The position numbers and the translations under genes are program-made. The notes under the pieces were generated by a model. It did no database searches and had not been told where the DNA came from. It saw only the letters and a list, made by a program, of their open reading frames with translations. From assembly GCF_020921035.1 (NCBI RefSeq), contig NC_063151.1, forward strand, positions 23,938,934-24,002,933: DNA of 64,000 nucleotides, written 5' to 3'. Shown here in pieces: positions 13,053 through 23,754 of the stretch. Numbering within the stretch: the stretch's first letter is position 1; each line of letters begins with the position of its first letter. This DNA comes from Rhodamnia argentea. Lineage: Eukaryota > Streptophyta > Magnoliopsida > Myrtales > Myrtaceae.

Positions 13053-13460
13053 CGGATTACTCTAATTGAAATTGATACTCGTTTAGATGTCGATCCGTGT
13101 ACGCGCGTGGGTGTAGATCGATGATCTTGTTCGGCGGATCTTCGAAACGGGGAGGAGGAGGAGGGAGGAGGAGGGAAGCGGATGGTGGCGGGACCGATTG
13201 AATTGTGGCGGGCGGGGTCTCTTCTCCTCCTCGTCGTCTTCGTCGTCGTCTTCTTCTTCTTCTTCTTCTTCTTCTCCGTCCGGTCACCTCCGCCTCTGGG
13301 TTGCGCCCTTTCTCTTCGCTTCTCTGTCGCTCAGGAAATGAATCTATTTTATTCGAAAGAATTTGATTAGCCCGTAAAACACAGCAGCAGAAGAAGAAGG
13401 AGAAGAAGCAGAAGAAAGTGACGCAATTCCTCCCTCCTTTCTCGTCCTTTTTTATATTTC
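13053..13460 (-). promoter_or_regulatory. SCYL2: 5' flank / 5' UTR of SCYL2 with GAA/TCT-rich tract
   Basis: The region upstream of the SCYL2 start has a (TCT/TCG)n tract around 13226-13276, read as GAA/GGA-rich on the gene strand. Such purine-rich leaders are common in plant 5' UTRs. I cannot place a TATA box or transcription start with confidence. Confidence 0.4.
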
Positions 13461-14927
13461 CTTTTTCATTTTTTTTCTCCCACCGCTTTTTGGTGGTTGC
13501 AAGTGCGCAATCGGGTTCCTGAGCGGCTTGCTTGACTTCCGAGAAAAAATTTATTCCACGATCCTAATGCATGTTTCCAATATTTAAATGAACTTGACAT
13601 ACAACAACCAGATTCCAATCCAAAGACCGTTAAATCTCTGCGCTTCCCTTCCATCATCTGCGATTGCATTTGCTCGTCGGGATATAAGTCGAGATAAGAT
13701 ATGATACATATTATGTATTTGATAACTATTTAGGATAGAATAAATCGAATATAAAGAAAATATAACATGAATAAAAATATCCTAAAGAATGAGGTGAATG
13801 GGATAGGATCTTTAAGAGAGAAGACCCGAGAAGAATTAAATTTTTCCCACGGCCACAGGCTCTCCACCACGTTAGGCCGCCTCTTCACTTAGTGGGGGCT
13901 GCCTCTCCGATGGGGGTGCCGGACTAGGGTCTCCACCCGCAAAGCTAAGTATCTTCACGGCCTTATTCTTTAATCGATTGTTTGGCATGATATGGTATCA
14001 TGTATCTCGCTCTTTAACCGCTTGTACTTTTTTAAGATATGTTATGGAGAAGAATTTGAGGTTGATAATTCACTTTTAAGGTAGCTGTCTTGGATGATTT
14101 GCATGAGTACATCTTCAACTTATGAAAAGAGGCCGAATAATTCGATTTTTCAACACTTCTTTACTCATTCGACAAGACAACAAGCAAGACCAGCGGGTTA
14201 TTCTCAAAGATTTAACTCCAAATGAAGACCCCTCGATTCTACGGGATCTACTCCGTCAATGCTATGCTTGAATTCGGATGGCACAAACCTATAATCAATA
14301 ATAACCCATTCATAAAAACTTATCACTAAATAATTCCTAAAGTATTCTGATATTTCGGCAAAATAGACTCGATCTCAGTTGTCGGGTCCCCTCCCACCTC
14401 TCTCTCTCTCTCCTAAATTTTTGAAAAATTGAAAAAAAAAAGAAGAAGAAGAAGAAAAAGTCATACTAAATAACCAAAATGCCCCTACGAACAGTGAGTC
14501 AAACCCTTTTTTAAAAGCGATAAGGGCACTTCGTTCTATTATTTGAAACATGATCGACTTCAGATTTTTATTTGAGAAAATGAAGGTACATGGGTCCCTA
14601 TTTTAAAATTTTCCCTAAAACACATGTTAAGATAATTTTGGGACTAGCAAACCTTGTAAGTTGGAATAACAAAAAAATTATCAAATTATCGAGAAATCTC
14701 TTTTATTTCTTATAATCAATAGCCACTAATTGCTCTTCTACTTAATGTTTACATTTTCCCATTTAAAGTACCCCGTAACCTCTTTTCTAGGTAGATTTAT
14801 CAATTTGATACTTTTAAGAGTTAGTAGTGGCAAATTTTCTATTAGTAAAAGCTCTCCGATCTAAGCTAATTAGCATGGTGAGGAAGTCATCGTGATTGGA
14901 GTTTCAAATGAGTTATTTCGATATTTA
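13461..14927. other. AT-rich intergenic spacer, nothing recognised
   Basis: No coding exon chain or clear repeat structure is seen. There is a short (TC)n run near 14400 and a poly-purine run near 14430-14460. Confidence 0.5.
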
Positions 14928-15163
14928 GGTTCCATTTGTATGCGAAAAATTGAATGTTTAGAAAATATTCTCATAAAATTTACCTCTTGTATCGCTTAAA
15001 ATAATTAATCAATGAAAAATATTCTTATTTGTATATAATAATTTATATCTAAATACTTTCGTGAATAACAAAAATATTTTCATATATATAAGAGATACAA
15101 ATGGTTATTTTCGAAAATATATCTTTTAGATTATTTATTTTCGCAATAATAGACAGAGCTTTA
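14925..15163. mobile_element. PIF/Harbinger-like MITE, 233 bp, TSD TTA
   Basis: The left end GGTTCCATTTGTATGCGAAAA begins at 14928 after TTA. The right end, on the minus strand, reads AGCTCTGTCTATTATTGCGAAAA and is followed by TTA at 15161-15163. The 3-bp TTA flanks and the TIR type match the larger element at 16945. No coding capacity. Confidence 0.6.
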
Positions 15164-15247
15164 AACATGACAAGACATGAATTCAAGGTTAGGCAGTAAC
15201 AGAGACACCAAGAGCAAGTGCCCTTGTTTAAGTTGACTTTTGCCGGT

Positions 15248-16370
15248 GGATGGCGGAAAATTGTCACAAAAGTCTTAAACTTGTTGCACTTTTGCTATTT
15301 CGATCCTAAATCTCTTAAGCAAGTGCCCTTATATTTGTGTCAATTCGGTCCTAAATCCCTTTTTTGTGTTAATAAAGTCCTAAACCTTTTGTATTTGTGT
15401 CAATTTAGTCCATTTGGCAAATTTTGGCTAATTGGTATTGACAAAGTAAATTTTAATAATTTTTTCAATTTTTTTTTGTTTTTCTTTTGTTTTGTTCTAT
15501 TTTCTTTATTTTTCTGTTTTTTTTTTTTTAGTTCTCCTTCTTCTTCATAGCTGATCCTTGATCCGGCGACCGACTGGAGGAGAGGGCCAACAGGTCACTA
15601 CCGCCGACGGTGCTTGGCGTGGCCGAGCCTCGCCCAACCATGGCATCACAATTGCCGATTCCTTACTTCCATAGCTCTCTCTCTCCCTCTCTCTCTCTCT
15701 CTCTGGATTGCTAGAATTGTTCGATGGTGCTTCATCGTCATTGGACTCGTCGAAGCTGGCTCAGGTGCTCGTTGGGAAGGGCTGCGATTTAGTTGGGAGT
15801 GCTTGTCACGGTTGGGATCTCAGCAAGCGCTTGTGATGCTGAAGGAGGCTTGGCCAGGACTCGAACTCGTTGGACCGAGCGGAGCTTGACTAGGACTCAT
15901 GGGGATCAATTAGAGCTTCGCTGAAGAGCCTAGAGCTCGTAGGATCTGGCAGGTCTGGGTAGAGGCCGCGAGGAAGAAGGAGAACTAAAAAAAATAGAAA
16001 AGAGAAAGAAAAGAGAAAAATGCAAAAGCAAAACAAAAAAAAATTGAAAAAATTATTAAAATTTATCCCGTCAGCCCCACGTCAGCGTAGGCCGACTAAA
16101 GTTTTCCGGATAGAGCGAATTGTCACAAATATAAAAGGTTTATGATTGAATTGGAAATTGAATATATTTACTGAAATAACTTAATCATTTTTTGGTAAGA
16201 CCTGCATAGAAATATGCTACTAACGTGAGTAAAGCTAAAGCAACAGTAGTATTTAGGACTAAATTAGCACAAATGCAAAAGGTTAAGCACCGATTGATAA
16301 AATTCAAAGGTTTATGTCCGAATTGGTAAAAGTGAAACAGGTTGAGGACTTTTTTGACAATTTTCCCATC
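15248..16370. mobile_element. Non-autonomous TIR element of about 1.1 kb with subterminal repeats
   Basis: The left end GGAAAATTGTCACAAAAGTC (15255) is mirrored on the right by GGAAAATTGTCAAAAAAGTC, read on the minus strand from 16366. Each arm repeats a motif like GTCCTAAA...TTTGTGTCAATT several times over about 150 bp. The interior holds pyrimidine runs, a (CT)n run at 15680-15702 and GC-rich filler. No transposase frame is convincing. Confidence 0.65.
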
Positions 16371-16944
16371 GGATGAAGAAGGGATGAGGAGAAGAAGCCG
16401 TAAAAATCCCTTCTTTGCTCGGACATGGAAAACCGGGGGCGTCAAATGGGTCGGGTCGGGTCGGATCGGCACACGCATGACATGGCCCATTCGTTAGTGG
16501 GCCAGTGGGCCGGCCGCCACATCACATCTGCCTTGCACTGGATGAGGCATGTGTTGGGCCAAGCCCTTCGGAATACTAAAGACCGTTGATCAGTAGCTCA
16601 ACAACCGCTCCAATTTAAGAGAATTGAAGCAGGCGGGAGCAAACAGTAAAACCAGATTTACTGAAAGTATCGATTTAACATAGCTTAGTTCGGATGAAGT
16701 GATCAGACTAGAATAATAGTAGGATATAAAAAATTACGAGAGAAAATGAGAGGAAGAATTTGAGGGCATTCAACTAAGATATTGTTTTGACTTTGGCGAG
16801 GAAAAAAAAATGCATCATAACATGAATATCCTTTTATTTGTTTATAAACAGATGTAAAAGAAGTATAAGCAAAAAAAAGAAGAATAAATCTGTTTATTAA
16901 CTTCCAAACCATTACGAATCTCTCTACATTCGAAAAGATTCTAA
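16371..16944. other. Spacer between TIR elements
   Basis: The only simple structure is a short GGGTC/GGATC repeat near 16451-16470. No gene is seen. Confidence 0.4.
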
Positions 16945-17678
16945 GGCTCTGTTTATTTCGCGAAAAATATGACTTTTTTCAAAAAAATATTTTCCACCAA
17001 GTCATTTTCACCATGTTTTTCGGCGTATGGCTAAAATATAGAAACACGCTAGAAAATAGTTTTGCCATTTGTTATGAAAAATATGATTTGAATATTTGCA
17101 TTGCACTCGTTTCAATTTTTTTTTATTTTTCCTTTTTTATCTTTTCCTTTTAAAAATGATTTTTTTAATTGCTTTTTAATTGTTAATATTTTTTGCTATT
17201 CCTTTTTTCCGTAGGTCACCGGTGACTGCTGCGCAGTGAGCTCTCGCCAAAGACGACTTGCCTTGCCTCACTCAAGGCAAGCGACGCCATGCCTTGGTCA
17301 GTCATCGGTAGTGACCATGGCTGGCAATGGTAGAAGAAGAAATAATAGGAAAAAAAAATAAAATAAAATTTAAAAAAAGAGAGAGAGAAAAAAATAAAAT
17401 TCAAATTTTTAAAAATAAATAAAAATGAAAAGAAAGTAAAAAATAATTAAAAATAAATGAAATACGAAAGAGAGGGGGAAGGAAAGATGAGGATTTATTT
17501 TCCTCTTCTTAAAAAGAGTAACACATTTTCCCCACTTTCGAATAAGTTTTTTCTATGGGTAGAAAATGTTTTCCTTGATTATCTTATTTTTCGCGAACAA
17601 ATGACGAAAAATCCAAAAAATAGTTTTCTCAAAGTTGTTTTTCCTTTTTTTTTTTTTTGCGAAACAAATGAAACCTAA
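16942..17678. mobile_element. PIF/Harbinger-like TIR element, 731 bp, TSD TAA
   Basis: TAA at 16942-16944 precedes GGCTCTGTTTATTTCGCGAA. The right end, read on the minus strand, is GGTTTCATTTGTTTCGCAAA and is followed by TAA at 17676-17678. The central part is AT-rich with a GC-rich island (17215-17330), and no transposase is visible. The end type and TWA duplication match the 14928 and 44277 elements. Confidence 0.7.
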
Positions 17679-18989
17679 AAGATTTAAGACGTACATAGAA
17701 TGGATAGGACCATTCCTCCTTATCCTTTTCCTCGTGTCTCTCTCTCCCTTCATCCTACCATTATCATATTTTTGAAAACCATTGTGTGCCATCCTCATCC
17801 CTCCTAATAAACAAAACGTAGCTGATAAGGTGAATTTAATGTTAATCTCAACATATTGGGATTAAACTTATTGCAATTTTGTCAATTCAACTATAAACTT
17901 TTTTACTGTGACAATTGAATCCCCAACTTTTTTCAATGGCGAACGTGAGTATCGATCGTTCTACGTGTCACAATTGACGCCGACGTGGATCTTTTTATAT
18001 TTTTATATTTTTCAATTTTTTATTTTATTTTCTGCTTTATTGTGGCAGCGAGGGCTCGACGACTCTTGCCGGCCACCATAAACAAAAGAAAAAGAGAAGA
18101 AAAAAATGTTAAGAAAAATAAAAAAGTAAAAATTAGTAAAAATTTCATCGTCGGGCACCCACATCAGTTATTTTCAGAAAAAAATTATCCGATAGACTCA
18201 ATTAAAAAAATGTGAAAATATATATATATTTTTTTGGTCGGAACGAACATATTTATTTCATATGAAAAAGGAGTATATAACTCAAATCCCACAAAGCAAG
18301 TAAAATAAGTAAATCTGAAAAGTGAATCAACTTAGTACTGCTTGTAGAGATTAACATATTCCACAAAAACGGATGCGGCGGCCAATCACCAAATCTTACA
18401 TCTTGATCGGTGATGAGCACCCGCCTAGAAGATCCTCTCTAGTAACTACGATTTTACCAAAAGGCGGTACGCGCCTAGGTTCGGCGTCCCGGTGCCATCA
18501 CCAAAATAGGTTGAAAAATACATAAAATGCATTGTAAATCCCAGATCTAGAGATAAATCTAGATGGAAGAGTACTCGAATCTAAATCTAGCTCTAAATCG
18601 AGAGAGAAGGGCTACAAAAAAAATACCAATTTATCACAAAATCACTTTCAAATAAACCAAAGACAGTAGCAAAGGAACCTCAAAGCCAATCATTCGATTA
18701 TCTAGAGCAAGCACTCGGAGTCGGAACGAGCGAGCAGACTTGAGAAAATTGTCGAGGCACTTGCGCTTCGATTTTCAAAGCTTACTTCCGTGAAGAACGT
18801 CGACAGCATGCTCCACAAAATCGACGAAAAAACCCAAAAAAAATAGAGAAACAAAAGAACAAAAATAAAGAAATGAAGATGGGGAGGAAGAAAGGGAGCG
18901 AGGAAGGGAGAGACTCTCTCGTGGGGTTTGCTTCGGTAAAGGTGAGAGGCAGCGTCTTGACAAAGAGAAACCCTAGGAGAGACACTTTA
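17679..18989. other. Repeat-derived spacer with no clear gene
   Basis: 17820-18060 resembles degraded arms of the 15.2-kb TIR family (GTCAATT..AACTATAAACTTTT). At 18231 a T-tract with TTTTTTTGGTCGGAACGAAC opens a stretch whose end matches the core of three tail-only insertions elsewhere in the window. The rest (18300-18960) is unrecognised. Confidence 0.4.
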
Positions 18990-19258
18990 GGGTAGAGGGT
19001 GCCATTTGGGCCCGTGGGCCCGGAACCGGCCCGTTGACCGGGCCCACGGTTCCGGAACCGTGGGAACCGTGAAAGAAGAAAAAAAAATAAAAAAATAAAG
19101 GCAGGCCCGGGGCGTAGAGCCGTTGGGCTCTCGCCCGGCCCGCCACCTGCCCCCCTCACCCCTCCCCCCCGCCCTTTAGGCCGTTGCCAACGTGCAACGG
19201 CCAAATTGGCCGTTGCTTGTAAAATAATAAAAAAAAAGAATTAAAAATAATTCTTGCC

Positions 19259-19266
19259 TATAAATA
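19259..19266 (+). promoter_or_regulatory. TATA box of the hAT transposase
   Basis: TATAAATA lies 149 bp before the transposase ATG (19415), in a leader with CAATTCTCTCAATC repeats. The position suits a plant core promoter retained in a dead element. Confidence 0.5.
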
Positions 19267-19414
19267 CATATGCTCCCCCTTTCATTTTTGTCACAAATTC
19301 TCCGAACAATCTCTCGAATTCTCTCTGAAATCCTCTCAAATCGCTCAAATTCTCCCAATTCTCTCAATCCCGACTCAATTCTCTCAATCGGATTTCCGAT
19401 CAATTCTCTAAAAA

Positions 19415-21580
19415 ATGGCAAGTGGAAGCAGAAATGCCGACAAGGGCAAGATGACTATGGGAGATTCCGAGTATCCCATTCCCGAATATGATCTTTGTGA
19501 GTATGCAAGTTGGGAAGACGACGACGATAATATCAACTATGTCCCGATTCCGAACGTTGAGCACATCCCAACACAAGAAAGTTTTCATCCTCCCACTAGT
19601 GTCGAAGAAACGTCAACGGCAAATGAGCCGGAACGGAAGAACCGAGATAATACATCCGACTTGTGGCTACACTTCGACAAGGTACGTGATGAAGGCGAAG
19701 GTAAGTATAATATAAAATGTAAATATTGTTCGCAAATATATAAATTTTCGAAAGGATACGGTTACGGAACATTCCGTCGGCATTTGACAAAAAAACATCC
19801 AACGCAAGCGGGGATCGACAATACGCAACAACAAATTTCCGGGTACACCACTTTTAATCCTCATCCTATATTTCGTTTCACTGAAGCACTTTATAAACAA
19901 ACATTAGGTGAATATGTTGCCCTTGATCATGCTTCGTTTAATACTGGTGAAAATTTTAATATGAAATATTTGATAAATACTGCGTTGGTTCGCATAGCGC
20001 CAACTATTCCAAAAAATACTCTTAAACGCGAAGTTTTTCATCTTTATAAAAAAGGAAAAAAATCTTTAGCAAAATTTTTTGCTGAATTCAATGGACGTGT
20101 GAATATAGATAGCGATATTTGAAGTGATCCTTGGCAAATTCATTCTTATACGGGTGCCACGTGTCATTGGATAGGTGACGATTGGACGATTCAAAAAAGA
20201 CTTATTGCATTCCGAGTTTTTGATGAAAGACATTCGGCTTATAATATTTATAGAATAATTATGCAAGTTTTAGAAGAATATAATTTAATAAATAAAGTAT
20301 TTTCAATTGGTTTTGATAATGCCGCCGCAAATACCGCTTCTATTCCCGAATTAGAAAATATTTGCAAACCCACTTTTGGCGGATAATTTTTTCACATTAG
20401 ATGTACTTGTCATGTTTTAAATTTATGTGTACAAGATGGTTTACGAACTCTTGACACTTCTCTCGCCCCAATCAAAAATGCAATTAAATTTTTATGGAGT
20501 CGTCCCTATTGTATGAAATCATGGGGAAAATTTTGTAAACAAAATGGGAGAAGGGCAAGAAGATTTCCAAAAGATATTCCGACTCGTTGGAATTTTACGT
20601 ACGAGTTGCTTCGGCAAACTTTTGAATATAAAGATTTATTATGTATGTTTATTTCACAAAACATTCCTGAAATTACTTTACTTCCTCAATATTGAGACGT
20701 TTGCAAGAAAATTTTAGATATTTTGAAAATTTTTAATGATGCTACTAAGACTTTATCTGGTATTTATTATCCTACAACGCATTTATTTTTAATAGAGTGT
20801 GTTAATATTGGTAGTGTTTTTAGTGAATATGAAAATGATATCGAATTAGGTCGAACTATTTTAGTAATGCGAGAAAAATGGTTGCATTATTATTTGCAAA
20901 TTCCTCTTGTCTATTTAGTTGGTATTGTTTTTGATCCACGTATTAAATTAGACAGTTTACAAGATTATTTGAATGTGTATTATCATGATTGTTTACATTT
21001 GGAAGATTCAATAGATATTTCAAATATACTAGGAGATGTTAAAGAATCTATAGTAGCATTATATGGAGAATTTCGTAGTAGATATGGTTTAAATGATTAC
21101 GGATCTTTACAATCTACTGCCTCACGTAGCGAAGGTGGTAGTTCACTTAGTAGAGGGTATAATATGCTTAAGAGTAGGCAAAAAAAAATAAAAAGGGGCA
21201 ACAAGTAGTATTTTTGAATTAGAAAAATATTTAACCACTCAATTTGAGTTTCGTGATGCGTAACATAGTACAGATTTCGAAATCCTGAAGTGGTGGAAGA
21301 GTCACCAAATCGATTATCCAGTTCTCGCCCTCATCGCTCGTCAAATATTAGCAACCCCTTCTTCAACGGTTGAAGTTGAACAAGCATTTAGTCTTTGGGG
21401 ATTAATTTTGGACTCTCGCCGTTCAAGATTAAGCCCGGACTGCGTGGAAGCTCAAGCTTGTATCGGCGATTAGACGAGGGCGAAATATCGACACCAATAG
21501 TTAGATCGTGAACATGAATTTTTTAGCGATGATGTTGGAGATACCACTGCCACGGGTACCACAACGGGTAGCGACGATTG
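19415..21580 (+). pseudogene. hAT transposase pseudogene (BED zinc finger, RICESLEEPER-like)
   Basis: The first frame (19415-20122) gives 235 residues with a BED finger: SDLWLHFDKV, then CKYC and HLTKKH. Downstream frames keep hAT hallmarks: GDDW, CHVLNLCVQDGLR, TRWNFTYELL, then a C-terminal dimerisation part with QILATPSSTVEVEQAFS. Coding is broken by in-frame stops at 20120-20122 (TGA), 20384-20386 (TAA) and near 20695 (TGA). A frame change follows about 21200, with more stops near 21262 and 21472. Copy 2 has Trp (TGG) at the first and third stop sites, so those stops look like G-to-A changes in copy 1. The second stop is shared with copy 2. The gene is not functional. Confidence 0.9.
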
Positions 21581-21842
21581 ACGATGAGGTAAGTTGGGGT
21601 TATCAAAGGTAAAAGAACTACATGAGCTTTGATTCTTCTATCCCCAAGAAGATATGTAGGCATAATTCATTAAGTTCAAGCCCATTCCTTTTTTTTCCCC
21701 CATATTTTATTACAATGTACAATTTAATTGTATTTTATAATTTATAATTTATTATGTTTATTTTATTATTTATTATTTTAAAAATTATTATTAAAAAAAG
21801 AATCGGAATGAACCGCCGATTCCGAAGCGGAACCGGAACCGG

Positions 21843-21905
21843 AAGTATACACGGCCGGTTCCTAAACCGGAACCGGCGGTTCCACCGAACCGGCTGTGTA
21901 TACTT
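21843..21905. repeat. GC-rich inverted repeat near the hAT right end
   Basis: AGTATACACGGCCGGTTCC is answered by GAACCGGCTGTGTATACT, so about 63 bp can fold into a near-perfect stem with CCGG-rich internal sequence. It is probably a subterminal structure of the hAT element. Confidence 0.7.
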
Positions 21906-22196
21906 TAGGGGTGATATATATAATTGAATCGACACAATTAAAATATTTATAACTTAAATTGACAAAATTTTGGATTTTCCCAACACGATGCGGCTATCAT
22001 ACCCACCCCCATTCCCCATCACTTGTCTAGTGCAACCAACCATGGCCCCGCTGGTCTGCACCGAGTACGGAGATAAGCCATTGGCAAATTCCTTTGTCGG
22101 CTTCTCCTCCTCCCTTTGACCGCGAACCCGGAGCCACACCCGCACGACATTGTGGACTCCCCGCGTGCACAGATCACTAAACGAACCCCAGAATCG

Positions 22197-22204
22197 TATA
22201 AAGA
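22197..22204 (+). promoter_or_regulatory. Candidate TATA box of the LRR gene
   Basis: TATAAAGA lies 105 bp before the ATG at 22309, followed by a purine- then CATCATC-rich leader. Placement is by sequence and distance only. Confidence 0.4.
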
Positions 22205-22308
22205 AGAAGAAGCAAGAAGCACTGCCCACTTTCACTCCTAGTCTCCTTCCTTCTCATCATCATCATCATCTCCATTCAACCCCACAAGAAAAAAAACGCC
22301 AAAAAAGC

Positions 22309-23754
22309 ATGAAGCCTCCTCCCCTCGCACTCCCCCTGCTGCTCCTCTTCCTCATCTCCCAATGCCCCAAGCTCGCCTCCGCCGCCGCCTCCTGCCACCC
22401 CGACGACGAGGCCGGCCTCCTCGGCTTCAAGTCCGCCGTCACTGCCGATCCCTCCGGCATTCTCGCCTCGTGGAAGCCGGGCACCGACTGCTGCGCCTGG
22501 GGCGGCGTCACGTGCCTGTCCGGCGGCCGGGTCACCAGCATCTGGGTCTCCGGTCAGCTGGACCGCCCCGCCGCCTACTTGTCCGGCACCATCTCGCCGT
22601 CCCTCTCCAAGCTCCAGGACCTTGGGGGCATTTACCTCATGGACCTTAGGAACATCTCGGGCCCCTTCCCCGACCTCCTCTTCCGCTTGCCGAAGCTCCA
22701 GTACCTGTACATCGAGAACAACAAGCTCTCGGGCCAGTTACCGGCCGCCATCGGGAAGCTAGCCGGCCTCGAGGCGCTGAGCCTGGAGGGGAACGAGTTC
22801 ACCGGGCCGATCCCGGGCTCGATCTCGGAGCTGACTCGGCTGACTCAGCTGAAACTCGGCGGGAACTCCCTCTCCGGAGCCATCCCCGGCGGGATCGGAC
22901 GGCTCAAGAATCTGACCGGGCTGAGCCTGGAACGGAACCGGCTCACCGGACCCGTGCCGGACTATCTCGGCTCATTATCCGATCTCAGAGTCCTCCGACT
23001 GTCGCACAACAAGTTATCCGGCGTGATTCCGGCGACCATTTCGGGTCTAGCACCAACCCTCGCTTATCTCGAGCTCGGCCACAATGCTCTGACGGGACAA
23101 ATCCCAGATTTTCTCGCGAAATTCAGACAGCTCGACACGTTGGACCTGTCGTCGAATAAATTCCACGGCGTCGTGCCCAAGAGCTTCGCCAACCTCACCA
23201 AGATCTTCAATCTCGACCTCTCCCGCAACCTCCTCGTCGACCCGTTCCCCGAATTGTACGTCAAAGGGATCGAGTCGCTCGATCTGTCCCACAACCGGTT
23301 CAAGCTGGGCCAAATCCCGTCCTGGGTCACCTCTTCTCCCATCATATACTCGCTCAAGCTGGCCAACTGCGGGATCAAGATGAGGATGGAGGACTGGAAA
23401 CCGAAGCAGACCTACTTCTACGACTACATCGACCTGTCGGAGAACCAAATCTCGGGCAGCCCGGTGGGGCTGCTGAACCAGACGGAGTTCCTGGTGGGCT
23501 TCGGTGCTTCGGGCAACAAGTTGAGGTTCGACATGGGGGCGCTGCGGATCCCGAAGACGTTGAAACAGTTGGACGTCTCGAGGAATCTCGTGTACGGGAA
23601 GGTGCCGGAGGCGGTGTCGAGCTTGGAGAGCCTGAACGTGAGCTACAACCACCTGTGCGGGAAGATCCCCGACGCGGCGAAGAAGTTCGCCGCGACGGCG
23701 TTCGTGGGGAACGACTGCTTGTGCGGTCCTCCCCTCGGTCCCTGCAAGGGTTAG
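22309..23754 (+). CDS. Secreted leucine-rich repeat protein, DRT100-like, 481 aa, intronless
   Basis: The start is set at 22309 (MKPPPLALPLLLLF), which gives a clean signal peptide of about 27 residues. In-frame codons further upstream lack an ATG. The LRR N-terminal cap has the plant pattern CHPDDEAGLLGFK followed by DCCAWGGVTC. About a dozen plant-type LRRs follow (LxxLxLxxNxLxGxIP). The C-terminal cap has paired cysteines (DCLCGPPLGPC) and no membrane segment or kinase. That matches DRT100/polygalacturonase-inhibitor-like apoplastic LRR proteins, whose roles are protein binding at the wall; the DNA-repair name is historical. The gene is strongly GC-rich (GC3-rich) against AT-rich flanks and has no introns. 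The exact ligand is unknown. Confidence 0.9.
   Translation: MKPPPLALPLLLLFLISQCPKLASAAASCHPDDEAGLLGFKSAVTADPSGILASWKPGTDCCAWGGVTCLSGGRVTSIWVSGQLDRPAAYLSGTISPSLSKLQDLGGIYLMDLRNISGPFPDLLFRLPKLQYLYIENNKLSGQLPAAIGKLAGLEALSLEGNEFTGPIPGSISELTRLTQLKLGGNSLSGAIPGGIGRLKNLTGLSLERNRLTGPVPDYLGSLSDLRVLRLSHNKLSGVIPATISGLAPTLAYLELGHNALTGQIPDFLAKFRQLDTLDLSSNKFHGVVPKSFANLTKIFNLDLSRNLLVDPFPELYVKGIESLDLSHNRFKLGQIPSWVTSSPIIYSLKLANCGIKMRMEDWKPKQTYFYDYIDLSENQISGSPVGLLNQTEFLVGFGASGNKLRFDMGALRIPKTLKQLDVSRNLVYGKVPEAVSSLESLNVSYNHLCGKIPDAAKKFAATAFVGNDCLCGPPLGPCKG

Larger units (their letters stand above)
18990..21910 (+). mobile_element. hAT-superfamily DNA transposon, decayed copy 1
   Basis: The element contains a broken transposase (19415-21580). 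It is bracketed by GC-rich segments of CCGG/GGAACC words (19012-19075 and 21810-21890), while the coding part is AT-rich. The left end may be AGAGGGTGCCATTTGGGCC near 18994. The right end is not resolved. I could not find an 8-bp duplication, so the limits are approximate. Confidence 0.7.

Noticed and set aside
15614-15889. 91-codon open frame starting MAWPSLAQPWHH
   Set aside because: It lies inside the TIR element filler, has low-complexity Ser/Leu content and matches no family.
22150-22308. In-frame N-terminal extension of the LRR protein
   Set aside because: It lacks an ATG, is His/Lys-rich and would bury the clear signal peptide that begins at 22309.
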